Of a stretch of 64,000 nt of DNA, positions 8,046 through 16,451 are shown in pieces (within the stretch, counting starts at the first letter, position 1; each line of letters begins with the position of its first letter). Below the pieces are notes generated by a model. It saw only the letters and a list, made by a program, of their open reading frames with translations. It was not told the origin of the DNA and did no database searches. A program made the position numbers and the translations under genes. This DNA is from an uncultured Oscillospiraceae bacterium. Its GTDB lineage: Bacteria > Bacillota > Clostridia > Oscillospirales > Oscillospiraceae. The stretch covers positions 19,918 through 83,917 of the forward strand of contig CAKTBC010000001.1 in NCBI GenBank assembly GCA_934533005.1. Direction: 5' to 3'.

Positions 8046-9971
8046 ATGTCCGTACCTACCGATACCAGACGCTCCGAAAGACGCCGCGGAGGAAAAAAGC
8101 GGTGGCTTCTCATTCCGGCGATCGCCGTTATCCTTCTCGCGGCGGCGCTTGTGTGGCTCAACTCCGTCTATGTTTACGCCGGAGGCTTCCACCGCCGGGA
8201 CAGCGCACAGATCGATCTGCATGGGAAAAGCATTTCGGAGCAGAAGTATCTCCGATTGAGCGAGCAGCTGCCGAACTGCGAGATATTCTGGGATGTGCCC
8301 ATCGGCGGCGGGACGTTCGGCTGCGAGAGCGAGACCATCGCGCTCACGGCGTTTTCGGAGGAGGACATTGCCCGGCTTGCCTACTTCCCGGCGCTCACGG
8401 CACTTGATCTGACGGCGGCGGACGTAACCCCGGCGCTTTTTGACGCCGTCCACACGGCATACCCAGCGCTTTCGGTGCGCTGGAGCATCCCCATCGGCGA
8501 GGGACGGTACCCCTCCGATGCCGAGAGCATCGCGCTGACGGATTTTACGGTTTCCGAGCTGCCGCTTTTTGATTATTTCACGGCGCTGCGCGCTGCCGAC
8601 GCGAGAGGGTGCACGTGCTACGACGCTATCCTCGCCCTGCGGGAAAAGTACCCGGCGCTGGAGCTGCAATGGCAGGTACCGCTCGGCGGCACGGAATATC
8701 TCGCAGACGCTGCCGAGATCGCCGTGGACGATGTGACCATCACGCCGGAGGCGCTCGCCGCGGCGCTGCGGTATCTCCCGGCGGCGGAGAGCGTGTCGTT
8801 CCCGGCGTGTCCCTGGAGCGAGACGGAAAAGGACACGCTTCGCGCGGAGTTTCCCGATATCGCGTTCATCTGGCCTGTGGAGCTCTTCGGCACGACCTAC
8901 CAGAGCGACACCGCGGAGCTGAGCTTTGCCTCCCGTGCGCTTTCGGAGACGGAGCTCTCGGAGCTTTCGGAAAAGCTCGTCTCCCTGCCGAAGCTCGCGC
9001 GCGTCGATCTCACCGATACAGGCGTTACCCTGGAACAGATGACGCCGATCTGCGAGAAGTATCCGGCGGTCGATTTCGTGTTTTCGTTTGAACTGTTCGG
9101 CGTGCCGATCCGTTCCGATGATACGCTCGTGGATTTTACCGGCATCACAATGGACTCTGCCGAGGCGGTGGAGAGCATTCTCCCCGTGATGCACCATCTC
9201 GAAAAGGTCGATATGTCCGACTGCGGCTTTTCCGATGAGGAAATGGACGCGCTGAACAAAAAATATGAGAACGTGCGCTTCGTATGGACGCTGCACATCA
9301 CGCACTACGATATCCGCACCGATACGACGTATTTCCGCGCCTCTTCGCGCTATTACGGATACTTCACGAGCGAGTCTGTCAAGCGCCTCGCCTACTGCCC
9401 GGATATGATCGCGCTCGATCTCGGCCACCGGCCGATCGAGGATCTGAGCTTCCTCTATGAGATGCCCAAGCTCAAATATCTGGTGCTGCTCGACTGCCAC
9501 GCGCTTGATCTCTCGCCGATCGCCTCGTGCGACGAGCTCATCTGGCTGGAGCTCAACCGCGCCTATACGACCAGCATTGCCCCGCTCAAGAACTGCAAGG
9601 GCCTGCGCGATCTGAACATCACGTGCATGACGCTCCTCCAGCCGGAGGATACGTTCGCAACGCTGATGGAAATGGATCAGCTCGAGCGCGTGTGGTTCAG
9701 CTACGGCGTGCTCACCGGGGCGGAGCAGCAGCGGCTTCAGGAGGCGCACCCGGACATCGTGTACCACGGCGTGGAGGGCTGGCTGCAATCCAACGAGGAT
9801 CCCTGGCGGTACGATCAGGATTACTACGACATGCGCGACGCGCTCGGCCATATGTTCTATATGAACGGCACCGGCATCATCACCTATAAGATGATCGACG
9901 GCGTCCGGTACGAGCTCGATCCGGAGTTCATCGCAACGATGGATTGGGGCGAGCACGACAAAGACCGGTGA
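8046..9971 (+). CDS. membrane-anchored leucine-rich-repeat-like protein with six 65-residue repeats
   Basis: 641 residues: a basic N-terminus, one transmembrane helix (19-39) and a large outside part. From about residue 75 a unit recurs every 63-70 residues: a Y/F-P-x-hydrophobic start, a W/F-containing beta strand ending in P-hydrophobic-G, then an acidic helix. Copies begin near 75, 139, 202, 269, 339 and 407 (YPALSVRWSIPIG, YPALELQWQVPLG, FPDIAFIWPVELFG and so on). Residues 440-550 are ordinary 22-residue LRRs (ALDLGHRPIEDLSFLYEMPKL). No catalytic motif is seen; a binding or scaffold role outside the cell is inferred. It has its own promoter and is followed by the palindrome at 10027. Confidence 0.82.
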   Translation: MSVPTDTRRSERRRGGKKRWLLIPAIAVILLAAALVWLNSVYVYAGGFHRRDSAQIDLHGKSISEQKYLRLSEQLPNCEIFWDVPIGGGTFGCESETIALTAFSEEDIARLAYFPALTALDLTAADVTPALFDAVHTAYPALSVRWSIPIGEGRYPSDAESIALTDFTVSELPLFDYFTALRAADARGCTCYDAILALREKYPALELQWQVPLGGTEYLADAAEIAVDDVTITPEALAAALRYLPAAESVSFPACPWSETEKDTLRAEFPDIAFIWPVELFGTTYQSDTAELSFASRALSETELSELSEKLVSLPKLARVDLTDTGVTLEQMTPICEKYPAVDFVFSFELFGVPIRSDDTLVDFTGITMDSAEAVESILPVMHHLEKVDMSDCGFSDEEMDALNKKYENVRFVWTLHITHYDIRTDTTYFRASSRYYGYFTSESVKRLAYCPDMIALDLGHRPIEDLSFLYEMPKLKYLVLLDCHALDLSPIASCDELIWLELNRAYTTSIAPLKNCKGLRDLNITCMTLLQPEDTFATLMEMDQLERVWFSYGVLTGAEQQRLQEAHPDIVYHGVEGWLQSNEDPWRYDQDYYDMRDALGHMFYMNGTGIITYKMIDGVRYELDPEFIATMDWGEHDKDR

Positions 9972-10015
9972 TGACCGTTCCGGACGTTTTTCGGCCGGAT
10001 TTCCCGCGGAAAACC

Positions 10016-10044
10016 TTGCTCTTTACGCCCTTATCTGATACAAT
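10016..10044 (+). promoter_or_regulatory. promoter of the EPS operon, inside a palindrome
   Basis: TTGCTC, a 17-base spacer and TACAAT. The -10 box forms the loop of the 12-base inverted repeat at 10027-10054 (GCCCTTATCTGA / TCAGATAAGGGC), so promoter and hairpin overlap. The gene begins at 10095. Confidence 0.6.
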
Positions 10045-10064
10045 ATTCAGATAAGGGCATTTTT
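10027..10064 (+). terminator. hairpin with T-run: terminator of the repeat protein gene and/or operator of the EPS promoter
   Basis: Twelve-base perfect arms, 8-base loop, then an A and a run of T. It works as a terminator on paper for the gene ending at 9971, but it also encloses a plausible -10 box for the EPS operon. Confidence 0.75.
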
Positions 10065-10094
10065 ACGAAATCACCTTGAGATCGGGAGAAAAGA

Positions 10095-11489
10095 ATGAAA
10101 AAATCTTCCCATACCGGGCAGGCGGCGCTCGGCGCGCTGCTCGAAGTTTCGCTGGCGCTTGTTCCGGCGCTGCTGTTTTACTATACTTATATCCACCATT
10201 ACCCGGCCGCCAACTTCTATCTGAAGGGCAATGTGCTGTTTTTCGTTGTCTATTCGGCGATCCTTGTGCTGTTCATGACGATCTACGGCAGCTTCAGCGT
10301 CCGAAAGTACCGCACGAGAGAGCTCGTGTTTGCCTTCGGCCTTTCCAGCTTCTTCACGGACGCTATCGCCTATTTCCTCATGTGCATGATCGCGAAAGCG
10401 CTCCTTCCGCCGAAGTATGTCATCTTCACGCTGCTCGCGCAGTGCCTGATTGAGACGGGGATATTCATTCTCGCCCGCATTCTGGCCGACCGGCTGGAGC
10501 CGACAACGCCCGCGCTGCTCATCGTGACGGAAAAAGACGCCGAAGAGAGCGTCCGCAATAAGTTTGACCGCCGCCGCACGCGCTATTATATCGATCGCGT
10601 CGTTTCCACGGATCTGCCGTGGGATGAGCTTTGCGAAATCATGCGCTCCTATGGCACCGTTGTGCTCCTGCCGATGGAAAAGGAGCTTCGCTGCCGCATC
10701 ATGGACGACTGCTTCTGGCACGGCGTGGAGGTTTTGCTCAAACCTGATATGCAGGACATCATGGTAAACTGTGCCGACACGGTCATCATGAGCGATGTGC
10801 CGCTCTATGCCGTGCACACCGGCAACCACGACCGCGGGTATCTGACCGCGAAGCGCGTGCTGGATATTGTCGCCTCCGTGTGCGGGCTCATCGTCTGCAG
10901 CCCGATCTTCCTCGCCGCGGCCATCGCCATCAAGATCCAGGACGGCGGGCCGGTATTTTACCGGCAGAAGCGGCTCACGCTGGGCGGAAAGCCGTTTTAT
11001 CTCACCAAGTTCCGCAGCATGGTCGTGAACGCGGAATCCGCCACCGGCGCGGTGTTGGCGGGCAAAAAGGATTCCCGTATCACGAAGGTGGGCGCGTTTC
11101 TGCGCGCCACGCGCATCGACGAGCTGCCGCAGCTCCTCAACATTCTCAGCGGCGATATGACGCTCGTCGGCCCGCGTCCGGAGCGCCCGGAGTTTTACGA
11201 AAAATACTGTGCGGAGTACCCGGAGTTTGCCTACCGCCTGCGGGCGAAGGCCGGCCTTACTGGCTACGCCCAGCTTTACGGCAAATACAACACCACCTTT
11301 GCCGACAAGGCGCTTCTGGATATGTACTACATCCAGAAGGCGTCCTTCCTCTGGGATCTGCAGCTTATTTTCTATACGCTGAAGATCATCTTCGTCAAGG
11401 AGAGCACCGAGGGCGTGGACTCGCCCGCGAACAGCGCCCCGGCGCCGGATAAAGCAAAGCGCGAAACCAAAGAGAAGACGACCGTATGA
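10095..11489 (+). CDS. undecaprenyl-phosphate sugar-1-phosphate transferase (EPS initiating enzyme)
   Basis: 464 residues. The N-terminal half has about four transmembrane helices (12-32, 47-67, 80-104, 112-132) and a cytoplasmic region; the C-terminal half from about 253 is the bacterial sugar transferase domain. KRVLDIVASVCGLIVCSP is the reentrant helix, VFYRQKRLTLGGKPF and KFRSMVVNAE follow, then LRATRIDELPQLLNIL and MTLVGPRPERPEF, the conserved catalytic/metal-binding blocks. This layout matches WbaP/CpsE-type enzymes that transfer a hexose- or N-acetylhexosamine-1-phosphate to undecaprenyl phosphate. As first gene of the operon it starts repeat-unit assembly. The sugar used cannot be told from sequence. 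Confidence 0.93.
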   Translation: MKKSSHTGQAALGALLEVSLALVPALLFYYTYIHHYPAANFYLKGNVLFFVVYSAILVLFMTIYGSFSVRKYRTRELVFAFGLSSFFTDAIAYFLMCMIAKALLPPKYVIFTLLAQCLIETGIFILARILADRLEPTTPALLIVTEKDAEESVRNKFDRRRTRYYIDRVVSTDLPWDELCEIMRSYGTVVLLPMEKELRCRIMDDCFWHGVEVLLKPDMQDIMVNCADTVIMSDVPLYAVHTGNHDRGYLTAKRVLDIVASVCGLIVCSPIFLAAAIAIKIQDGGPVFYRQKRLTLGGKPFYLTKFRSMVVNAESATGAVLAGKKDSRITKVGAFLRATRIDELPQLLNILSGDMTLVGPRPERPEFYEKYCAEYPEFAYRLRAKAGLTGYAQLYGKYNTTFADKALLDMYYIQKASFLWDLQLIFYTLKIIFVKESTEGVDSPANSAPAPDKAKRETKEKTTV

Positions 11490-11514
11490 GCATCACAAAA
11501 GCGGGGGAGGCCGG

Positions 11515-12306
11515 ATGCTGAACGCCATGGAAGAAACGAAGAAAATGCCGCTCGTGTCGGTGATCATGCCGGCCTATAAATGCTCCGTGCTTCTCCGGGA
11601 GAGCGCGGCATCGGTACAGGCGCAGACGATGCCGGACTGGGAGCTTCTTATCGTGGACGACTGCTCCCCGGACGATACCTATGATACGGCGCGCTCTCTC
11701 GCCTCGCAGGATCCACGCATCCGCGCGTTTCAAACGCCGGGCAACGCCGGGCCGGGCGAGGCACGCAACATTGCGCTCTCCCACGCCCGCGGAAAATACG
11801 CGGCGTTTCTGGACAGCGACGATCTCTGGCTCCCGGAAAAGCTCGAGCGGCAGATCGCCTTCATGGAGGAGAAAAATGCGCGCTTTTCCTGCACGGCGTA
11901 CGACCGTGTGGACGAATCGGGCGCGCTTCTCAGGCGCGTCTGGCCGTTTCCCGAGGCGGATTACCGAAAGGTGCTGTACACCGGCAACCCTGTGGGGAAC
12001 TCCACGGCGATGTTCCTTCGCGAGGGGCTGGAAGAGCTCCGTGTGCCGCCGATCCGCAAGCGAAACGACTTTGCCCTGTGGCTGAAGATCCTGCACACCG
12101 TTCCGAAGGTGTACGGCCTGCAGGAGCCGCTGGCCGTTTACCGGGTGAGAAAATCCTCCGTTTCATCGAATAAGAAAAAGCTGATCGCGTACCAGTGGAA
12201 GCTGTACCGGCAGATCGAAGGGCTGGGCGTGGCCCGCTCGTCGCTCGCCATGGCGGGCGTGTTCTGGTGCAAGCTGACGCACCCGACGTGGCACGAGCAC
12301 CGGTAA
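11515..12306 (+). CDS. family 2 glycosyltransferase
   Basis: 263 residues with the GT-A fold of family 2: LVSVIMPAYKCSVLLRESAASVQAQ at the N-terminus, VDDCSPDDTYD for nucleotide binding and AAFLDSDDLW, the DxD-type metal site. The C-terminal third (YRKVLYTGNPVGNSTAMFLR..) resembles family members from EPS loci. It probably adds one sugar to the undecaprenyl-linked unit on the inner membrane face. The start at 11515 follows a GGGGGAGG site; it lies 25 bases after the sugar transferase gene in the same operon. Donor and linkage are unknown. Confidence 0.9.
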   Translation: MLNAMEETKKMPLVSVIMPAYKCSVLLRESAASVQAQTMPDWELLIVDDCSPDDTYDTARSLASQDPRIRAFQTPGNAGPGEARNIALSHARGKYAAFLDSDDLWLPEKLERQIAFMEEKNARFSCTAYDRVDESGALLRRVWPFPEADYRKVLYTGNPVGNSTAMFLREGLEELRVPPIRKRNDFALWLKILHTVPKVYGLQEPLAVYRVRKSSVSSNKKKLIAYQWKLYRQIEGLGVARSSLAMAGVFWCKLTHPTWHEHR

Positions 12307-12337
12307 ATCGCGAAAACTATACTTCAGGGAGAAAGCT

Positions 12338-13465
12338 ATGGCTAAGACAAGAGTCTGCCACCTTACCAGCGTACACAACAGCGACGATACGCGTGTATTT
12401 CATAAAGAATGCGTTTCTCTTGCCCGCGCCGGGTATGATGTAACGCTCGTCGCCCCCGGCGAGAGTCGGGAGGACGAAGGCGTGCACGTTGTCGGTGTGG
12501 GCGAAAAGCCCGCCGGCTCGCTCCGGCGTATCCTGTCCACCTTTCCGAAGCACGCCTATGAAACGGCGCTCGCGCTCGACTGCGAGCTTTACCATCTGCA
12601 CGACCCGGAGCTGCTGCCGTTTGCGCTGCGGCTGAAAAAGCACGGGAAAACGGTCGTTTTTGACAGCCACGAGTTTTATGCGATGCAGCTTCAATGCCGG
12701 GGGTACATCCCGAAGCCGTGCAAAAAAGCCGTATCCGCGCTCTACGGCGCATACGAGGCGAGCGTATTCCAAAAGCTCGACGCGGTCATCATCCCCTGCA
12801 CCTCCTACGGAAAGAACCCGTTTGAAAACTGCGCGAAGCGCACCGTGATCCTCGATAATCTCCCGGACATCGACCGCTTCCCGCCGCCGGAAAAGCCGTA
12901 TGCAGACGCGGAAAACGCCGTTGGCTACGTCGGCAGTCTGACAGCCGCGCGGGGCGTGACGAATCTCGTCCGTGCGTGCGCGCTGGCCGGGGCGCGGCTG
13001 CGTCTGGCCGGGCCCATTCTGCCGTCGTATCTCGATGAGCTGAAGAGAATGCCGGAGTTTTCCTGCGTGGACTATGCCGGAGCCATCCCGTATGATGCCG
13101 TGCCGGAGTACTGCCGTCATTTTGCCGTCGGCATGGCGACGCTTTTGAACATCCACCAGTATGTCTGCACCGATAATCTCCCCACCAAGGTCTTTGAATA
13201 TATGGGCGCGGGTCTCCCATCCATCGTTTCCGACACGCTCTCGGCCCGGGAGCTCGCAGAGAAGTTTGACTGCTGCGTCTGCGTCGATCCGGATAAGCCG
13301 GAGGAGATCGCCGCTGCCATCCGCTTGCTGCTGGACGATCCCGAGCGCCGCGCTCTCATGGGCGAGCGCGGCTACGGCGCGCTGCAAAGCCGCTTCAACT
13401 GGCAGACCGAGGCAAAAAAGCTCCTGACGCTCTATGAAGAACTGCTTTCCGCAAAAGGAGAATGA
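12338..13465 (+). CDS. GT-B glycosyltransferase (family 4-like)
   Basis: 375 residues of GT-B architecture. The N-terminal domain opens with RVCHLTSVHNSDDTRVFHKECVSL; the C-terminal nucleotide-sugar-binding domain includes VGYVGSLTAARGVTNLVRACAL and LPTKVFEYMGAGLPSIVSD with the usual Glu. The HNSDDTRVFHKE opening recurs in glycosyltransferases of Gram-positive capsule loci. Expected to transfer a sugar to the growing lipid-linked unit. It sits three bases from the PLP decarboxylase gene, so translation may be coupled. Substrate unknown. Confidence 0.88.
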   Translation: MAKTRVCHLTSVHNSDDTRVFHKECVSLARAGYDVTLVAPGESREDEGVHVVGVGEKPAGSLRRILSTFPKHAYETALALDCELYHLHDPELLPFALRLKKHGKTVVFDSHEFYAMQLQCRGYIPKPCKKAVSALYGAYEASVFQKLDAVIIPCTSYGKNPFENCAKRTVILDNLPDIDRFPPPEKPYADAENAVGYVGSLTAARGVTNLVRACALAGARLRLAGPILPSYLDELKRMPEFSCVDYAGAIPYDAVPEYCRHFAVGMATLLNIHQYVCTDNLPTKVFEYMGAGLPSIVSDTLSARELAEKFDCCVCVDPDKPEEIAAAIRLLLDDPERRALMGERGYGALQSRFNWQTEAKKLLTLYEELLSAKGE

Positions 13466-13468
13466 CCC

Positions 13469-14698
13469 ATGCTGGAAGGATCCATCTATCGCCGCATCCG
13501 CGCGGAGTACGGTTTTCCCGCCTATATTTTTGACTCCGGCCGCTTTTGTGAGAACTACCGTCTGCTGACGGAGGGCATGAGCGCCGTCTATGCGCCCTAC
13601 CGCGCGGCATATTCCTATAAAACCAACTATACGCCCCGCATCGTTTCGCTCGTGCATTCGCTCGGCGGCATGGCGGAGGTCGTCTCCGGTATGGAGTACG
13701 GCCTCGCGCGGCGCATCGGCAACGCGCCGGAGAACATCCTCTTCAACGGGCCGTGCAAGGGCGCGGACGGTATCGCCGCCCTGCTCGAGGGCGCATGCGT
13801 CATCATCGATAACGAAGAGGAGCTCACCGCGGTGCTTCGTGCCGCCGTGGCGCACCCGGAGCGGCTCTGCCATGCGGCGCTGCGGCTGCACGTGGATATC
13901 GGCAGCGGCAAGCCCTCGCGCTTTGGGCTGCGCGCCGAACCGGAGTATCTCCGCGCTATCGCCGCGCGGCTGCGCGCGGTGGGGAACCTCGCCTTTGACG
14001 GCATCCAGTGCCACATCAGCGGCAGCCGCAGTATTGCCGGTTGGGAGAGCCGCGCAAGAGTCATGCTCGCGCTCGCCCGCGAGCTGTTCCCGGATGCGCC
14101 GCCGAAATTCATCGATCTCGGCAGCGGCATGTTCGGCCGCCTGCCGGAGGAAATGCGCGCCTCATTCGGCCAGAGCATCCCGACGTTTGCCGAGTACGGC
14201 GCGGCGGTCGGCGCCCTGTTTCAGGCGCAGTACGGCGCGCTGCCGGAGAGCGAGCGCCCGGTGCTCATCACGGAGCCCGGCACCACGCTCGTGGCCGACA
14301 CGATGCAGTTCGCCGCGCCCGTAACGGCGATCAAATCCCTGCCGGGGAACGACTGCGCGGTGCTCGATGCGAGCATCCACACCGCCGGCGTCATCTCGCA
14401 GATGCGAAATCTCCCCCTGCTCGTGCTCGACGCGGAAACGCCGCGGGAAAATCTGAACTTCACCGGCTACACCTGCCTGGAATATGACATCCTGTACCGG
14501 GGCTACACCGGACCGCTGGACGTTGGGAGCGGAGTGATCTTCGATAATATCGGCTCCTATTCCAACGTTCTCAAGCCGCCGTTTATCCACCCGGACGTGC
14601 CGATGGTTGAATACCGCAGAAGCGACGATTCCCTGCGCCTTATCAAGCGGGCGCAGACGGCGGAGGAGATCTTCGCACAGTATGTTTTCGAGGAGTAA
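13469..14698 (+). CDS. PLP-dependent group IV decarboxylase (diaminopimelate/ornithine decarboxylase fold)
   Basis: 409 residues of alanine-racemase-fold type. Key sites are visible: the PLP lysine in YSYKTNY (Lys51), HISGS (His182), the DLGSGMFG glycine loop at 216-223, EPGTT at 269, and a C-terminal TCLEYD with Cys336 and Asp340, equivalent to the CESGD catalytic site of diaminopimelate decarboxylase, so decarboxylation is more likely than racemisation. It lies inside an EPS operon, next to ATP-grasp and PIG-L genes rather than lysine genes. A role in making an amine to be attached to a sugar is inference; a displaced lysA or a polyamine enzyme is the alternative. Confidence 0.85.
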   Translation: MLEGSIYRRIRAEYGFPAYIFDSGRFCENYRLLTEGMSAVYAPYRAAYSYKTNYTPRIVSLVHSLGGMAEVVSGMEYGLARRIGNAPENILFNGPCKGADGIAALLEGACVIIDNEEELTAVLRAAVAHPERLCHAALRLHVDIGSGKPSRFGLRAEPEYLRAIAARLRAVGNLAFDGIQCHISGSRSIAGWESRARVMLALARELFPDAPPKFIDLGSGMFGRLPEEMRASFGQSIPTFAEYGAAVGALFQAQYGALPESERPVLITEPGTTLVADTMQFAAPVTAIKSLPGNDCAVLDASIHTAGVISQMRNLPLLVLDAETPRENLNFTGYTCLEYDILYRGYTGPLDVGSGVIFDNIGSYSNVLKPPFIHPDVPMVEYRRSDDSLRLIKRAQTAEEIFAQYVFEE

Positions 14699-14707
14699 GA
14701 AAGAGCT

Positions 14708-15775
14708 ATGAAAGAATGTACGGTTCTCATGACCGGCTGCGGCGCGCCGGGCGCACCGGGGATCATCCGGTGCCTGCGCAAAAACGGCGAGCGGGACATC
14801 CGCATCGTGGCCGTAGACCGCAACGAAAACGCCGGTGCGCGCGATCTTGTCGATGCGTTTTGCACCGTCCCCTCGGCGGAAAAGGAGGACTTCATTCCCG
14901 CGGTGCTGGATATCTGCCGCCGTGAGGGTGTGCAGGTCATCGTCCCCATCGTGACGCGCGAGCTCATGAAATTCGCCCGCGCGCGATCGGAGTTTGAAGC
15001 TATCGGCGCGAAAGTCTCCGTGATGGAGCCGGATAAGCTGGAGATCGTCAATAACAAGGCACACCTGCTCGACGCGATGCGTGCGCACGGTCTGCGCACG
15101 CCGGAGTACCGGCGCGTGCATACCGTGGAGGAGCTGAAGGCCGCCGTTTCCGCGATGGGCTACCCGGAAAGGGCGCTGTGTGTCAAGGCGGCAGTCGGCA
15201 ACGGCAGCCGCGGCATCCGCGTGCTCAATGCGAACATCTCGCGTTTTGACCTCTTTTTTGAGCAGAAGCCGAACTCCATGTTTATCAGCTACGAGGAGCT
15301 GATCCGCACGCTCTCCGAGCGGGAGACCATGCCGGAGATGCTCGTTATGGAATATCTTCCCGGCACGGAATACAGCGTGGACTTCCTTGCCGATCACGGC
15401 ACGCCGGTTTACACGGTCTCGCGCCGCGGCCTTTCGGTCGTCACGAGCAACATGATGTCGCTCATCGTAGACGACAACCGCGCCGTTCAGGAGCTCTGCA
15501 CGCAGGTCGTGCGCTCGCTCGGACTGGACGGCAACTTCGGCTTCGATCTTCTCTATAACGAAGGGGATAAGGAGCCGTACGTTATCGAGATCAACCCGCG
15601 CCTCACGGCGGGCGTGGTTTCGTGCGCTGCGGCGGGCATCAATCTGCCGTATCTCGGCATAAAGCGTCTGCTTGGCGAGCCTCTGCCGGAGCTGACGCCC
15701 CATTTCGGCACACGGATGTCCCGGCGGTATCAGGAGGCGTTTTTCGACGCCGCCGGAAACCGACTTGACTGGTAA
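14708..15775 (+). CDS. ATP-grasp ligase of the carbamoyl-phosphate-synthase-like group
   Basis: 355 residues. An N-terminal nucleotide-binding-like domain (VLMTGCGAPGAPGIIRCLRKNG) precedes an ATP-grasp fold: NNKAHLLDAMRAHGLRTPEY, CVKAAVGNGSRGIRVL (glycine-rich loop), LVMEYLPGTEYSVDFLAD and FGFDLLYNEG..YVIEINPR with the metal-binding Glu/Asn. These enzymes activate a carboxylate with ATP and join it to an amine. It sits between a PLP decarboxylase and a deacetylase in an EPS operon, so the pair could make an amide between a uronic-acid carboxyl and an amine. That reaction is a hypothesis; the family assignment is secure. Confidence 0.85.
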   Translation: MKECTVLMTGCGAPGAPGIIRCLRKNGERDIRIVAVDRNENAGARDLVDAFCTVPSAEKEDFIPAVLDICRREGVQVIVPIVTRELMKFARARSEFEAIGAKVSVMEPDKLEIVNNKAHLLDAMRAHGLRTPEYRRVHTVEELKAAVSAMGYPERALCVKAAVGNGSRGIRVLNANISRFDLFFEQKPNSMFISYEELIRTLSERETMPEMLVMEYLPGTEYSVDFLADHGTPVYTVSRRGLSVVTSNMMSLIVDDNRAVQELCTQVVRSLGLDGNFGFDLLYNEGDKEPYVIEINPRLTAGVVSCAAAGINLPYLGIKRLLGEPLPELTPHFGTRMSRRYQEAFFDAAGNRLDW

Positions 15776-15788
15776 GGAGCATAGACCG

Positions 15789-16412
15789 ATGAAAAAAGTT
15801 CTGGTTCTCGCGCCGCATACGGACGACGGCGAGCTCGGCTGCGGCGGCACGGTGGCGCGGCTGCTGGAGGAAGGCTGCGAGGTGCATTTCGCGGTGTTCT
15901 CCACCTGCGCGGAGTCCGTCCCGACGGGCTTCCCGGCGGACGAGCTGAAAACGGAATTTCTCTCCTCCATGGAGAGCTACGGCATCCCGGCCGAACAGAT
16001 CACCATTTTTGATTTCCCCGTCCGCCATTTCCCGGCGCACCGGCAGGAGATATTGGAGGAGCTCGTGCGGCTCAACCGGCGCATCGCGCCCGATCTTGTG
16101 TTCGCGCCGTCCATGCACGATGTGCATCAGGATCACCACACCATCGCGGAGGAGACCATCCGCGCGTTCAAACGCACGAGCATCCTCGGCTACGAGGAGC
16201 CGTGGAACAACCTGACCTTTAATAATCAGGTATATGTCACGCTGGAGGAGCGCCACGTGAATGCGAAGATCGCCGCCGTGGAAAGATATATTTCGCAGCG
16301 CGGACGCATTTACGCCTCCGGCGATTACATCCGCTCTCTGGCCGTGAGCCACGGCGTGCAGATCGGACGGAAGTATGCCGAGGTCTTTGAAACGGATCGC
16401 TGGATCCTCTGA
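15789..16412 (+). CDS. PIG-L/LmbE-family N-acetylsugar deacetylase
   Basis: 207 residues from ATG 15789, placed after TAAGGAG (15773-15779), which overlaps the previous stop; an in-frame TTG at 15765 was rejected. APHTDDGELGCGG is the family zinc motif (His10, Asp12, Asp13 by family rule), and HDVHQDHH supplies the second zinc site. PIG-L enzymes hydrolyse N-acyl groups from sugars or lipid-linked sugars. In this operon it may expose a free amine for the neighbouring ATP-grasp ligase, or deacetylate a GlcNAc-type residue. The final strand region (HGVQIGRKYAEVFETDRW) is typical of capsule-locus members. Confidence 0.9.
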   Translation: MKKVLVLAPHTDDGELGCGGTVARLLEEGCEVHFAVFSTCAESVPTGFPADELKTEFLSSMESYGIPAEQITIFDFPVRHFPAHRQEILEELVRLNRRIAPDLVFAPSMHDVHQDHHTIAEETIRAFKRTSILGYEEPWNNLTFNNQVYVTLEERHVNAKIAAVERYISQRGRIYASGDYIRSLAVSHGVQIGRKYAEVFETDRWIL

Positions 16413-16451
16413 GAGCGTCCGTCAAAGCCTTCCCGGAAAGGAGGGAACGCC

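Noticed and set aside
8022..9956. 644-residue minus-strand frame
   Set aside because: Antisense to the repeat protein gene, which has a promoter, ribosome site and membrane anchor.
8046..9971. CRISPR- or toxin-related repeat gene
   Set aside because: The repeats are protein-level and diverged; no DNA direct repeats or spacers. No CRISPR array was seen anywhere in the window.
12317..14014. 565-residue minus-strand frame
   Set aside because: Antisense to two well-supported EPS genes; no motif.
13469..14698. Biosynthetic lysA
   Set aside because: The fold fits, but the context is wholly EPS genes with no lysine pathway gene; kept as an alternative only.
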